From Triplophysa rosa (taxonomy: Eukaryota > Chordata > Actinopteri > Cypriniformes > Nemacheilidae): a stretch of DNA of 64,000 nt. This document shows, in pieces, positions 13,301-19,817 of this stretch. The notes under the pieces were generated by a model. The model saw only the letters and a program-made list of their open reading frames with translations. It had not been told where the DNA came from and made no database searches. The stretch is taken from contig NC_079898.1 in assembly GCF_024868665.1 (NCBI RefSeq), forward strand, positions 17,418,403-17,482,402. The letters run 5' to 3'. Every line of letters starts with the position of its first letter. The stretch's first letter is position 1. Position numbers and translations under genes: made by a program.

Positions 13301-16300
13301 TTGTTGTCAAAGAGAAAGAAGCCCTGGAGTGGAAGAGGAAGTATGAAGAGAGCAGACGAGAAGTGGAGGAGATGAGGTAGGTTTTAAACCGCAGTCTTTT
13401 TAGGATGTTGGACTTGGCAACACTGCAATAAGCTTTCCGTTGATTTCCATTAGGACAATATACAACTATTTAAAAATCTGGAATCTGAGGGTGAAACAAA
13501 TCGAAATATTGAAAAAATCATGTTGTCATGTTGTTAAATTATGCTAACACTTTTCAAGGTCACTTTCTTAAGGATGCGTTCTGTGGGGGTGCTCATACAC
13601 GGACCGCTGGTTCAAACTTGCGTCATTTCCCGAGCTCTCCCCTTTCCTTTCCCAACATTTTTCTGTACTTTTATGATCAATCAAACGTGAAACTGTAAAA
13701 GTAACCATGTACTCACATCTCACACATCAACCTCAGTCCACCTCTCAATCTGTTTATCTCTTTCCTACTGTTTTCCTAAGTCCTGCCCTATAGTGTAAAG
13801 CCAATTAAAGAGGACCTTAATGTATCAGATGTGATAGAACTACAGTTTTGCTTCGACCACGTCGCGTGGCATGTCACGTGGAATGGTTTTTATTTTATAG
13901 TTAAATTTTGCCTCAGGATTTTTTGCATTGGCCGTTTTAGCATTGCATACTGCTCAAAGCTGCAGTGTTGTGTGATAAAAAATATTTATTTCAAAATGGT
14001 ACCCTTGTCATGCCCCTTGGCGGACGAGGAGGTTGAGAAGCTTGGGGATTACGGCCAGCTGGACTGTGCCATGCTAGCGTGGATAAGAGCAGAGCTTAGT
14101 TCATTAGTCTGATTTGGATTAGGAAGGACTAAGAGGCTAAGGGAAGGCAAAGCTTATCCATCTGCTTACTGTGCTCCGCTACACTCGGGTACGGTAAGAA
14201 TGACCAACTCCAGCCCCTCCCTTTGGATCTGAAGCTTTGTTAGTGAACTGCCATACTGCTTACTACCTACATAGGTAACTGCCCTCTAAGGGCGCCATTA
14301 AAAATTAGTGTTCTAGAGTTCTCTAAATAGGCAGCAACTTTTGCAAAAAATAACACTTTTCTTTTCATATATTGTCATTATTAGATGAGCATCAGTTATT
14401 TACACTATAATCAATATTTCACTCATTTATCTGATGATGTCAATTGTTTTGATGCCTAACTTGATGTATGCTCTTTGCTTGTAGGAGAATAGTTATGGAG
14501 TATGAGAAGACCATTGCAGAAATGATCGGTGAGTCTTCCAAACGTGACTTTATCATCTGCCGCCAACAGGCAAACATTTTGGTTTGCTTCAGTAGTGTAA
14601 ATGAACAGGCACAATCCCTCCCAAGTCATGCAGCGTCTACACATATGCAACACATATGCACATGTGCAAGTTTTAATTTCTCATTTAATTTGCAGAAAAA
14701 TCTTGTGTGCCTCTGGACGCAAACACTGGTCAGTTAAAAGCACAACCCTTCATGTCTCTCTGTATATTCTACTTGACTCGGCTTGCTTTCGCAACCTAAA
14801 GTGACCTGCTCAAACACGTCCCTTACCAGGCCTCACCCACTGACAATGTTCATTATTTCTTTGCCTTTCGGTATTTACCAGCTGTAGGTCTTCTTTCTTT
14901 TAGGCTTTAAAAGTGGGTGCCTTGACATGCTTTTCTTCTTTTGCATCAAAAGCAGTTTCCTGGACGTCCTTCATTTTTCACTTTTGAAATTCACGATTCA
15001 TTCTTTTCAAAAGACACCATCCTCTTCCCAGCTATATTCATTTCACGTTATTATTTATTCAAACATATTGGATTTCTTTGCTAATATTTTCCTTCGTTCT
15101 GTTCATTTTCATCTTCACTCTTCTGGATTTGGATTCATTTCATTTCTGGCACCAGTTTGATTACTTTAGGAAGTTGTTCCATATCTGTGACACGCTTTTC
15201 TCTCACATGTCCCTCCCTGCTGGCTTGATTTAATGCAGTGCCTTCTTTCTGTTTTGCTCCCTCCGTCCCCCATAAATATTTGATAAATGACTCAGGCATG
15301 CCTGGTAAGTACAGCGTCTTTTCATTCTCTTCGTTGTGATACACCACATATGATAGTGACGGGCAGGAAGAGTTTCTTATATTGTCTGTATTTCAGTGTA
15401 GTATCGTTTGTCTTTGGACTTTTCATAAACCTGTTCTCAAATATCTCAATCACTACTACTTCATAATACCTACATACATGAAATCCAATAAAGACCAACA
15501 GGACTGAGCACTTATTTGCTCAAAATAGCTGTCTTGTTAATAAACAACTAAAGTGTAAAATCCTCCATAATTTATTTATATGTGAGTAAATGTTGGTTAA
15601 ACAAACTGTGGAGTGTCGTAAAAAGCATTTTCATCTCTCATGCTTGTCTTCATTTAGTGTGTGTGAGTTGTTTGCATGCCTCACAGGGTGTTGGGGTCAA
15701 AATAAGAGTCATCATCAATGATGTCGTTTACTTCTAAAGTACCATAACATTCATCCAGTTCTGCTTCCCAGAGCAGATTCCATCATCTGTTTGAGTTTGA
15801 GTGGTGTAATGTAACACTACAATAGTTGTGTTACTGTAATATCAACCTATGCTCTTGTGTATTTGTGTGTGTGTGTCTCAGAGGGTGAACAGAGAGAGAA
15901 GAATCTATCACATCACACTATCCAGCAGCTGATTCTAGAGAAGGACCAGGCTTTGGCTGACCTCAACTCCGTGGAGAAATCTCTCGCCGACTTGTTCCGT
16001 CGCTACGAGAAGATGAAAGACGTTTTGGAAGGCTTCCGCAAGGTAAGTCTCTTACAAACACTTGTGAGTTTACAGTACAAGACATTGTAACAGATGAAGC
16101 AAGGATCTTTCTATTGTTAGAGGCTAATTTCTCGTCTTTTCCTCAGAATGAGGAAGTGCTAAAAAAATGTGCCCAGGAGTACCTGTCTCGTGTCCGTAAG
16201 GAGGAGCAGCGCTACCACGCTTTGAAGATCCACGCTGAGGAGAAACTGGATAAGTAAGTACAGTTTAGATCTCACGCAGATTTGTTTTATCTGCCTAGAG

Positions 16301-16733
16301 CAACACAATACAGTAAATGACTGCTTAGCTGTTTAACGGATCAAAGTCAGGTCAAATATGAAATGATAGCATGTGTTTTACCATGCTACACCTGCAGGGC
16401 GAATGCTGATATCGCTCAGGTGAGAACCAAAGCTAAACAGGAGCAGGCAGCAAATCAGGCCAGTCTGAGGAAAGAACAGATGAAAGTGGATTCACTGGAG
16501 CGCACGCTAGAACAGAAGGTTTGACCATACTCGTTCATTTGCTACTGACATCTCTTACATAACTAAAAACGGACTGATTCAAATGTTTAGTCACATTGAA
16601 TCTCATAGCATTTAATCACGATTAATCGCATTCAGAATAAAAGTTTGTATTTACATAATACTGTATATGTCTGTAATACTGTGCATATTTATTTTGTATT
16701 TTATTTTTAAACACACACACTTGCATATATTTA

Positions 16734-16783
<50 letters not shown>

Positions 16784-17061
16784 ATTGAAAGTACTGGTAA
16801 AAATAAAAAAATATATGTAAAGATTTCCTAAAATTGTATACATGTATGTCTATGTGTTTATAAATACAAAATAAATATGCACAGTACACATACATATATT
16901 ATGTAAACACAAGCACTGTAAACATTATTATTATTTTTATTATTATTATTAAGAAAAGACAACAAAATAATGTCCAATTGTGTTTTTTCTTGCAGAACAA
17001 AGAGATCGAAGAACTGACCAAAATATGTGATGAGTTAATTGCCAAGATGGGGAAGAGCTAA
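1213..17061 (+). CDS. tacc2: tacc2, transforming acidic coiled-coil-containing protein 2 (17 exons)
   Basis: TACC proteins are centrosomal and microtubule plus-end adaptors; the family's C-terminal coiled coil (TACC domain) binds the XMAP215/ch-TOG polymerase. Spliced exons are 1213-1382, 1859-1983, 2941-4366, 6059-6119, 6278-6476, 7205-7254, 7363-7472, 7682-7832, 8194-8328, 8769-8861, 12910-13041, 13300-13376, 14485-14528, 15882-16042, 16147-16253, 16398-16518 and 16996-17061. All junctions are GT-AG with matching phase, giving 3228 nt, 1075 residues and no internal stop. Three SDP-type repeats begin near residues 334, 479 and 511, each with (Y)xxDPxxxD...PF...NSP. The TACC domain runs from about residue 870 to the end ([33 protein letters not shown]). 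TACC2 is preferred over TACC1 and TACC3 because of the segments [18 protein letters not shown] and [12 protein letters not shown]. The length fits the roughly 1000-residue short TACC2 isoforms of mammals. Any longer N-terminal isoform would begin upstream of the window. Confidence 0.93.
1859..1983 (+). CDS. tacc2: tacc2 exon 2 (residues 57-99)
   Basis: The acceptor is ttctgcag and the donor is CAAG|gtgaga. The exon encodes [18 protein letters not shown] followed by a proline-rich stretch. The '[17 protein letters not shown]' block is a TACC2 signature immediately N-terminal to the part shared by all its isoforms. Confidence 0.92.
2941..4366 (+). CDS. tacc2: tacc2 exon 3, large SDP-repeat exon (residues 99-574)
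   Basis: The acceptor is gtctttacag and the donor is AAATC|gtaagt. In order it contains [18 protein letters not shown], a basic Ser/Pro-rich region with an [10 protein letters not shown] run (about 3447-3476), SDP-like repeat 1 at about 3641-3735, the acidic motif [13 protein letters not shown] at about 3861 followed by a Lys-rich block that may be a nuclear localisation signal, SDP-like repeat 2 at about 4074-4165, repeat 3 at about 4170-4255, and [14 protein letters not shown] at the end. One uninterrupted 1.4-kb frame is typical of this TACC exon. Confidence 0.95.
6059..6119 (+). CDS. tacc2: tacc2 exon 4 (residues 574-594)
   Basis: The acceptor is tcaaaaag, a weak pyrimidine tract with the stronger cttctattttctc just upstream. 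The donor is CAA|gtgagt. It encodes [31 protein letters not shown] is a conserved TACC2 block. The exon ends in phase 0. Confidence 0.88.
6278..6476 (+). CDS. tacc2: tacc2 exon 5 (residues 595-661)
   Basis: The acceptor is cacctgcag and the donor is GATG|gtgaga. It encodes [16 protein letters not shown] and later [15 protein letters not shown], both recognisable TACC2 segments downstream of the SDP repeats. Confidence 0.92.
7205..7254 (+). CDS. tacc2: tacc2 exon 6 (residues 661-677)
   Basis: A 50-nt exon with acceptor tctctgcag and donor CCT|gtgagt. It encodes [25 protein letters not shown] is a TACC2 hallmark. Its phases (1 in, 0 out) fit both neighbours. Confidence 0.92.
7363..7472 (+). 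CDS. tacc2: tacc2 exon 7 (residues 678-714)
   Basis: The acceptor is tgtttacag and the donor is GG|gtaaac. It encodes a Ser/Lys-rich segment including [16 protein letters not shown] and EPNSPCTG, matching TACC2 in position and composition. Confidence 0.9.
7682..7832 (+). CDS. tacc2: tacc2 exon 8 (residues 714-764)
   Basis: The acceptor is tcttcacag and the donor is GCG|gtaagt. It encodes [20 protein letters not shown] followed by a highly charged Lys/Arg/Glu/Gln stretch. The start (SFEE-E) is conserved; the rest is low-complexity and less conserved in the family. It ends in phase 0. Confidence 0.88.
8194..8328 (+). CDS. tacc2: tacc2 exon 9 (residues 765-809)
   Basis: The acceptor is cccatcgcag and the donor is CTGCAG|gtgtgt. 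It encodes [15 protein letters not shown] and [20 protein letters not shown], the latter a conserved TACC2 segment. The exon is 45 codons, phase 0 at both ends. Confidence 0.92.
8437..8559. mobile_element. TA-flanked miniature inverted-repeat element, CACTGTAAAAA type
   Basis: A 123-bp element in tacc2 intron 9, bounded by CACTGTAAAAA at the left and TTTTTACAGTG at the right and flanked by TA on both sides (8435-8436 and 8560-8561). The TA duplication suggests mobilisation by a Tc1/mariner-type transposase. The same terminal sequence bounds the element at 40391-40974. There is no coding capacity. Confidence 0.6.
8769..8861 (+). CDS. tacc2: tacc2 exon 10 (residues 810-840)
   Basis: The acceptor is gtggcccag. 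It encodes [20 protein letters not shown], the start of the helical part, and ends CCTCAG|gtactg. An in-frame internal donor, CTACAG|gtagcc after 8810, could give a 17-codon-shorter form. The longer form is chosen because TACC2 proteins continue past 'RIEAL-' at this point. Confidence 0.88.
9779..10029. mobile_element. palindromic TIR element rich in ACGTCT motifs
   Basis: A 251-bp element in tacc2 intron 10. Imperfect terminal inverted repeats are CCTGATAGCACAC at the left and GTGTGCCTGCTAGG at the right. The interior has five copies of ACGTCT, several within AGACGTCT, making it internally self-complementary. No reading frame. The superfamily is not recognised from what can be seen. Confidence 0.45.
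10518..10577 (+). CDS. tacc2: candidate tacc2 cassette exon a (20 codons)
   Basis: Within the 4-kb intron 10. The pyrimidine-rich tract and acceptor ...cacttcacag are followed by 60 open nucleotides and the strong donor AAA|gtaaga. Phase is 0 at both ends, matching exon 10 (ends phase 0) and exon 11 (starts phase 0). The peptide would be [20 protein letters not shown]. Symmetry, open frame and good splice sites together argue for a genuine alternative exon, but I do not recognise the peptide as a known isoform. Confidence 0.55.
10765..10956. repeat. interspersed repeat ending in TTTTTTGCAGTGT
   Basis: An AT-rich segment with 'aaaacaagat', 'gcctaaaataag' and 'atcttgttttaagat' motifs and an end resembling TTTTTTGCAGTGT. 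Related copies lie at 37962-38135 and 39880-40136. Noncoding. The superfamily is uncertain. Confidence 0.4.
11277..11342 (+). CDS. tacc2: candidate tacc2 cassette exon b (22 codons)
   Basis: The acceptor ggtcctttttgtag is followed by 66 open nucleotides and donor AAG|gtacag, phase 0 in and out. The peptide is basic and Ser/Thr-rich ([19 protein letters not shown]...). It could be included alone or with candidate exon a without breaking the frame between exons 10 and 11. Unverified, but the frame symmetry is unlikely to be chance for both. Confidence 0.5.
12910..13041 (+). CDS. tacc2: tacc2 exon 11 (residues 841-884)
   Basis: The acceptor is ctcggcaccag and the donor is GAAGAG|gtattg. It encodes [20 protein letters not shown] and ends in HSLGIAREE, the region just before the TACC coiled coil. 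44 codons, phase 0 at both ends. Confidence 0.92.
13300..13376 (+). CDS. tacc2: tacc2 exon 12 (residues 885-910, TACC domain start)
   Basis: The acceptor is aaccatcag and the donor is ATGAG|gtaggt. It encodes [20 protein letters not shown] followed by EVEEMR, the first heptads of the C-terminal coiled coil shared by all TACC proteins. Confidence 0.94.
14485..14528 (+). CDS. tacc2: tacc2 exon 13 (residues 910-925)
   Basis: A 44-nt exon with acceptor tgcttgtag and donor ATCG|gtgagt. It encodes [14 protein letters not shown], the highly conserved 'YEKTIA-MI' block of the TACC domain. It ends in phase 1, where the optional short exons described below would be inserted. Confidence 0.94.
14696..14728 (+). 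CDS. tacc2: candidate tacc2 cassette exon c (11 codons)
   Basis: The acceptor tcatttaatttgcag is followed by 33 nt and donor ACTG|gtcagt, phase 1 at both ends, matching exon 13 and exon 14. Inclusion would add [15 protein letters not shown] sequence inside the coiled coil right after 'AEMIE'. The insert contains proline, so it would break or bend the helix. Supported only by splice-site and phase logic. Confidence 0.4.
15296..15304 (+). CDS. tacc2: candidate 9-nt tacc2 microexon
   Basis: The nine bases gcatgcctg are preceded by actcag, with a long pyrimidine tract about 30-55 bases further upstream, and followed by the consensus donor gtaagt. Phase 1 at both ends would insert Gly-Met-Pro between exons 13 and 14. 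The perfect donor and phase fit are suggestive. An acceptor with a distant pyrimidine tract is typical of regulated microexons, but 9-nt matches also arise by chance. Confidence 0.25.
15882..16042 (+). CDS. tacc2: tacc2 exon 14 (residues 925-978)
   Basis: The acceptor is gtgtgtctcag and the donor is CGCAAG|gtaagt. It encodes [20 protein letters not shown] and [20 protein letters not shown], the core of the TACC coiled coil. Confidence 0.96.
16147..16253 (+). CDS. tacc2: tacc2 exon 15 (residues 979-1014)
   Basis: The acceptor is cttttcctcag and the donor is GATAA|gtaagt. It encodes [20 protein letters not shown], then [15 protein letters not shown]. Strongly conserved coiled coil. Confidence 0.96.
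16398..16518 (+). CDS. tacc2: tacc2 exon 16 (residues 1014-1054)
   Basis: The acceptor is cacctgcag and the donor is CAGAAG|gtttga. It encodes [20 protein letters not shown] and [20 protein letters not shown], the penultimate part of the coiled coil. Confidence 0.95.
16612..16925. mobile_element. palindromic AT-rich transposon remnant with (TA)n core
   Basis: The segment in tacc2 intron 16 reads as a large inverted repeat. The left arm has tttacataatactgtatatg, tactgtgcatatttattttg and cacacacacttgcatatat; the right arm carries the complements (tacaaaataaatatgcacagta and catatattatgtaaaca). The left end carries 'atcacgattaatcgcatt', seen in abundant fish DNA-transposon repeats. A (TA)n tract occupies about 16738-16776. 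Confidence 0.55.
16996..17061 (+). CDS. tacc2: tacc2 exon 17, terminal coding exon (residues 1055-1075)
   Basis: The acceptor is tttttcttgcag. It encodes [20 protein letters not shown] and S, followed by TAA at 17059-17061. This C-terminal sequence is the most conserved end of TACC proteins. Confidence 0.97.
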   Translation, partial: NKEIEELTKICDELIAKMGKS

Positions 17062-17925
17062 CCATTAGACAATGTTCTGTTCATACAACAATAGGACAAA
17101 AGAACAATGATCAAACGAGTGGTGTAAAGATGGAGGAAGATTAAAATGTTCACTATCACTCTGATGGACAGAACAATGAACTTACCACAAACGTTGTGGA
17201 TCTCACACTACTGATCTTCACAAAACTGGACTCCCCATGAGGACCCGGGTGAACACACTAGAGTCTGGCTGTAATTACGTTCTCTTCATTATGATGCGTT
17301 AATGTACACCTATGTTGAGGGTCTTGTGAAAGTACTTTCCACCAGTAGAGAATTTTTTTGAGAGTGTGTATAGCTGACAGAGAAAGAATATGTGTGAGTG
17401 TGAAGTTACGAGTGCCGTTGCCATGACAACCACTGATGGAGCCGACTGTTAAACTGATTCCTGTGGTTCCCTCTTCTTAACCTACAAAACAGAAATGACC
17501 GCGAGACCGAGAATATAGAAATATATAATATAAAGAATTGAATCATTCAGTTGTCACAAAGTGATGTTCACAATTATGAAAAAATGCATGTCGTATGCCT
17601 TGACAGTTTTGTAAATATGAAAAAGACTTGAATATAGTAAAAGAACACAACTGCGGGTTTTGATACGGTTAGTTTGATTTGCTGCTTTGCTTATCTTTGT
17701 AGATACTTGTTGTTCGTTTCGTTGTCTCCTAGCAAAATTGATGTGCGATTTTATTTTTGGATTTTATATTGGTATATAAATGAACCCAGTTGTGACTGTC
17801 GATGGTTCTGACTTGAACAAATTTTATCCGGATTTGTCTTAGTCCAGCTATGGCTGATGTTTCATACGTTCTGCCAGTTATGCAGGTGATGCTTACAATG
17901 TGCAATAAAAGATGGCAATACAGAT
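17062..17925 (+). other. tacc2: tacc2 3' UTR
   Basis: No open frame continues after TAA 17059-17061. The next plausible cleavage site follows the AATAAA at 17904-17909, giving a 3' UTR of about 860 bases. Its end point is inferred from the signal only. Confidence 0.7.
17904..17909 (+). terminator. tacc2 polyadenylation signal AATAAA
   Basis: A canonical AATAAA about 840 bases after the stop codon, followed by a T/G-rich stretch (ttctggtcttcat) suited to cleavage-factor binding. It is the best poly(A) signal before the next gene. Confidence 0.7.
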
Positions 17926-19500
17926 CTTCTGGTCTTCATATCTCATATTACCATATCTCACAAAAAATATAGATTACCTGTCAAATGTTTAGGGTCACTT
18001 TTTTATATTTTTATACATTGGCTGCTTTTTCGTTATTGACATTTATTTACATATATACGTTTAATAAATAATTACATAAAAAAGATAAAATTATATATAA
18101 ATAATACAAAATAATATATTTTTTTCTGGAAGATTTAATGTTTCTATTTTATTTATATTTCTAGAAGTATTGTGGACATTCCAGTCCAGTGTCTGTTGAA
18201 TTTTAACAAAATCAAACCTCAGGAGTGACAAAGTTATTCAACAGCAATGTGAAAGACTGACAGAATGACAAGACACATAAAAACTGATAAAAATCATAAA
18301 CACATAATCATAATAATTTATCATATAAAAATATTTTTTAAACATGTAAAATATTGCTATTGTATTGCTTAAAAGTGAATATAAACTTTTCTTTGCAGTA
18401 TTTGAGGTTTGAAGAAATACAGAGCACCTTTTCTGTTATTTTGACCTGTTTCTACAGTTTTTATTTTCTGCATATAAATGCAAGAAACAGTATTTGAAAT
18501 TTGGGAGAAATATTGTTAGTAGTTCACAGAATGAAACAAAAATATTATTTTACCTAAACATACCTATAAATAGTGAGTTCAGAAAAACTGAAAATAATTT
18601 TGAAAAGGTCTCTCAATTTTTCCGCAGCTTTAATATTTACACAAAATTGCATGCACATATATTTATGTGTAATTTTACTCCACATAAGATCATGAACAAC
18701 ATTTTAGTTGAACTACCCTAAACTTTTGAACTCGAGTGAACAAAAGAGTTATGTATGAATTATATTTGTTGAAGGGATTTACTCCCACTTGGTCATTTTA
18801 AAAAGCATTTGGAGATGTTAATGAACAAACAAAGAATCTTGCTCAGATGATCTTATGAGTCTGGAAACATGTGCATTAATTCAATGGCAGATGGGCATTA
18901 AGACCTCTCCAGACAGATTATTAGTGCCAGTGACAGCCTGGCACACGACCAAGTTGTCTGTGAGGAAGCAAAAAGGGTGTAAGATAAGTGTAAGAAAAAC
19001 TACATAAAAAACAAAAACTGAAAGAAACAACTGCTTTATTTTATAAGCAATCTCACAGACAGTCATAGATACACTAGCTACATAAAATAAACGGGCTGAA
19101 ATAACATAAAAACTTCATTTTTATAAAGTGTAAAAGGAATGAAATGTAATGAAACAAAAAGTATTGATTGACAATTTAAGAAAATATTAAAAAGTTACAT
19201 AAAAAGCAAATGTGAAACAGACGATCAGTTCAGTATCTGTTATTTAGTTAATGTATACAATCAGATCATCAATTCTCCTTTAACTACAGATACAGATTTA
19301 TTTATTCATTTTCTATGGACTAAAGTATAAACACATTTAAATAGCCCTTGGGGGTGGTTATAAAATAGTCTTAATTTGATTGGTTGTCTCTTAATTTCTG
19401 ATCTGTCACCAAGGACATTACTGTGAACTGGTTACTGAGTAAACTAATACTGTACATAGAGGATTCATTATGAGATCTGGGTTGTACTGTATATGGGACA
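17926..19500. other. AT-rich intergenic spacer between tacc2 and the Ly6 gene
   Basis: Long runs of A/T with no exon, no recognisable transposon ends and only short incidental reading frames. The last part presumably holds the promoter of the Ly6-type gene; 'ttataaaatag' at about 19359-19369 could be a TATA-like box, but nothing fixes the start site. Confidence 0.35.
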
Positions 19501-19756
19501 CCTGGCTAGTGTGCAGCGCTGTAGGGGTGGAGCGCAGTAATTGATCCCTCATCTCTGATTAGTCTAGATGGTGAGAAGCCATTCAGATCTTAAGATTAAA
19601 CCACAGGCCTACAGTAAGTGGACAGGCCGGTAATCTGCGCCTCCTCACTCCTGTTGGGTATTAGCTCTCCAGAAGCAGGGCTTAAGATCAGGGGTTTTAG
19701 AAGCAAGCAACCTGCTTTTCATTGTACTGACCTGACAGCCAGAGACCACAGGAGAC

Positions 19757-19817
19757 ATGCGATCTGTCCATTTCTGCCTGCTGCTGGGCCTGTGCCTCAC
19801 CTTCCTTCTCGCTCAAA
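19757..19817 (+). CDS. Ly6-type gene exon 1 (signal peptide)
   Basis: ATG in the context ggagacATGc, followed by 20 codons of strongly hydrophobic signal peptide. The donor is CAAA|gtaagt, phase 1. The serine at position 21 is completed by exon 2. Confidence 0.88.
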
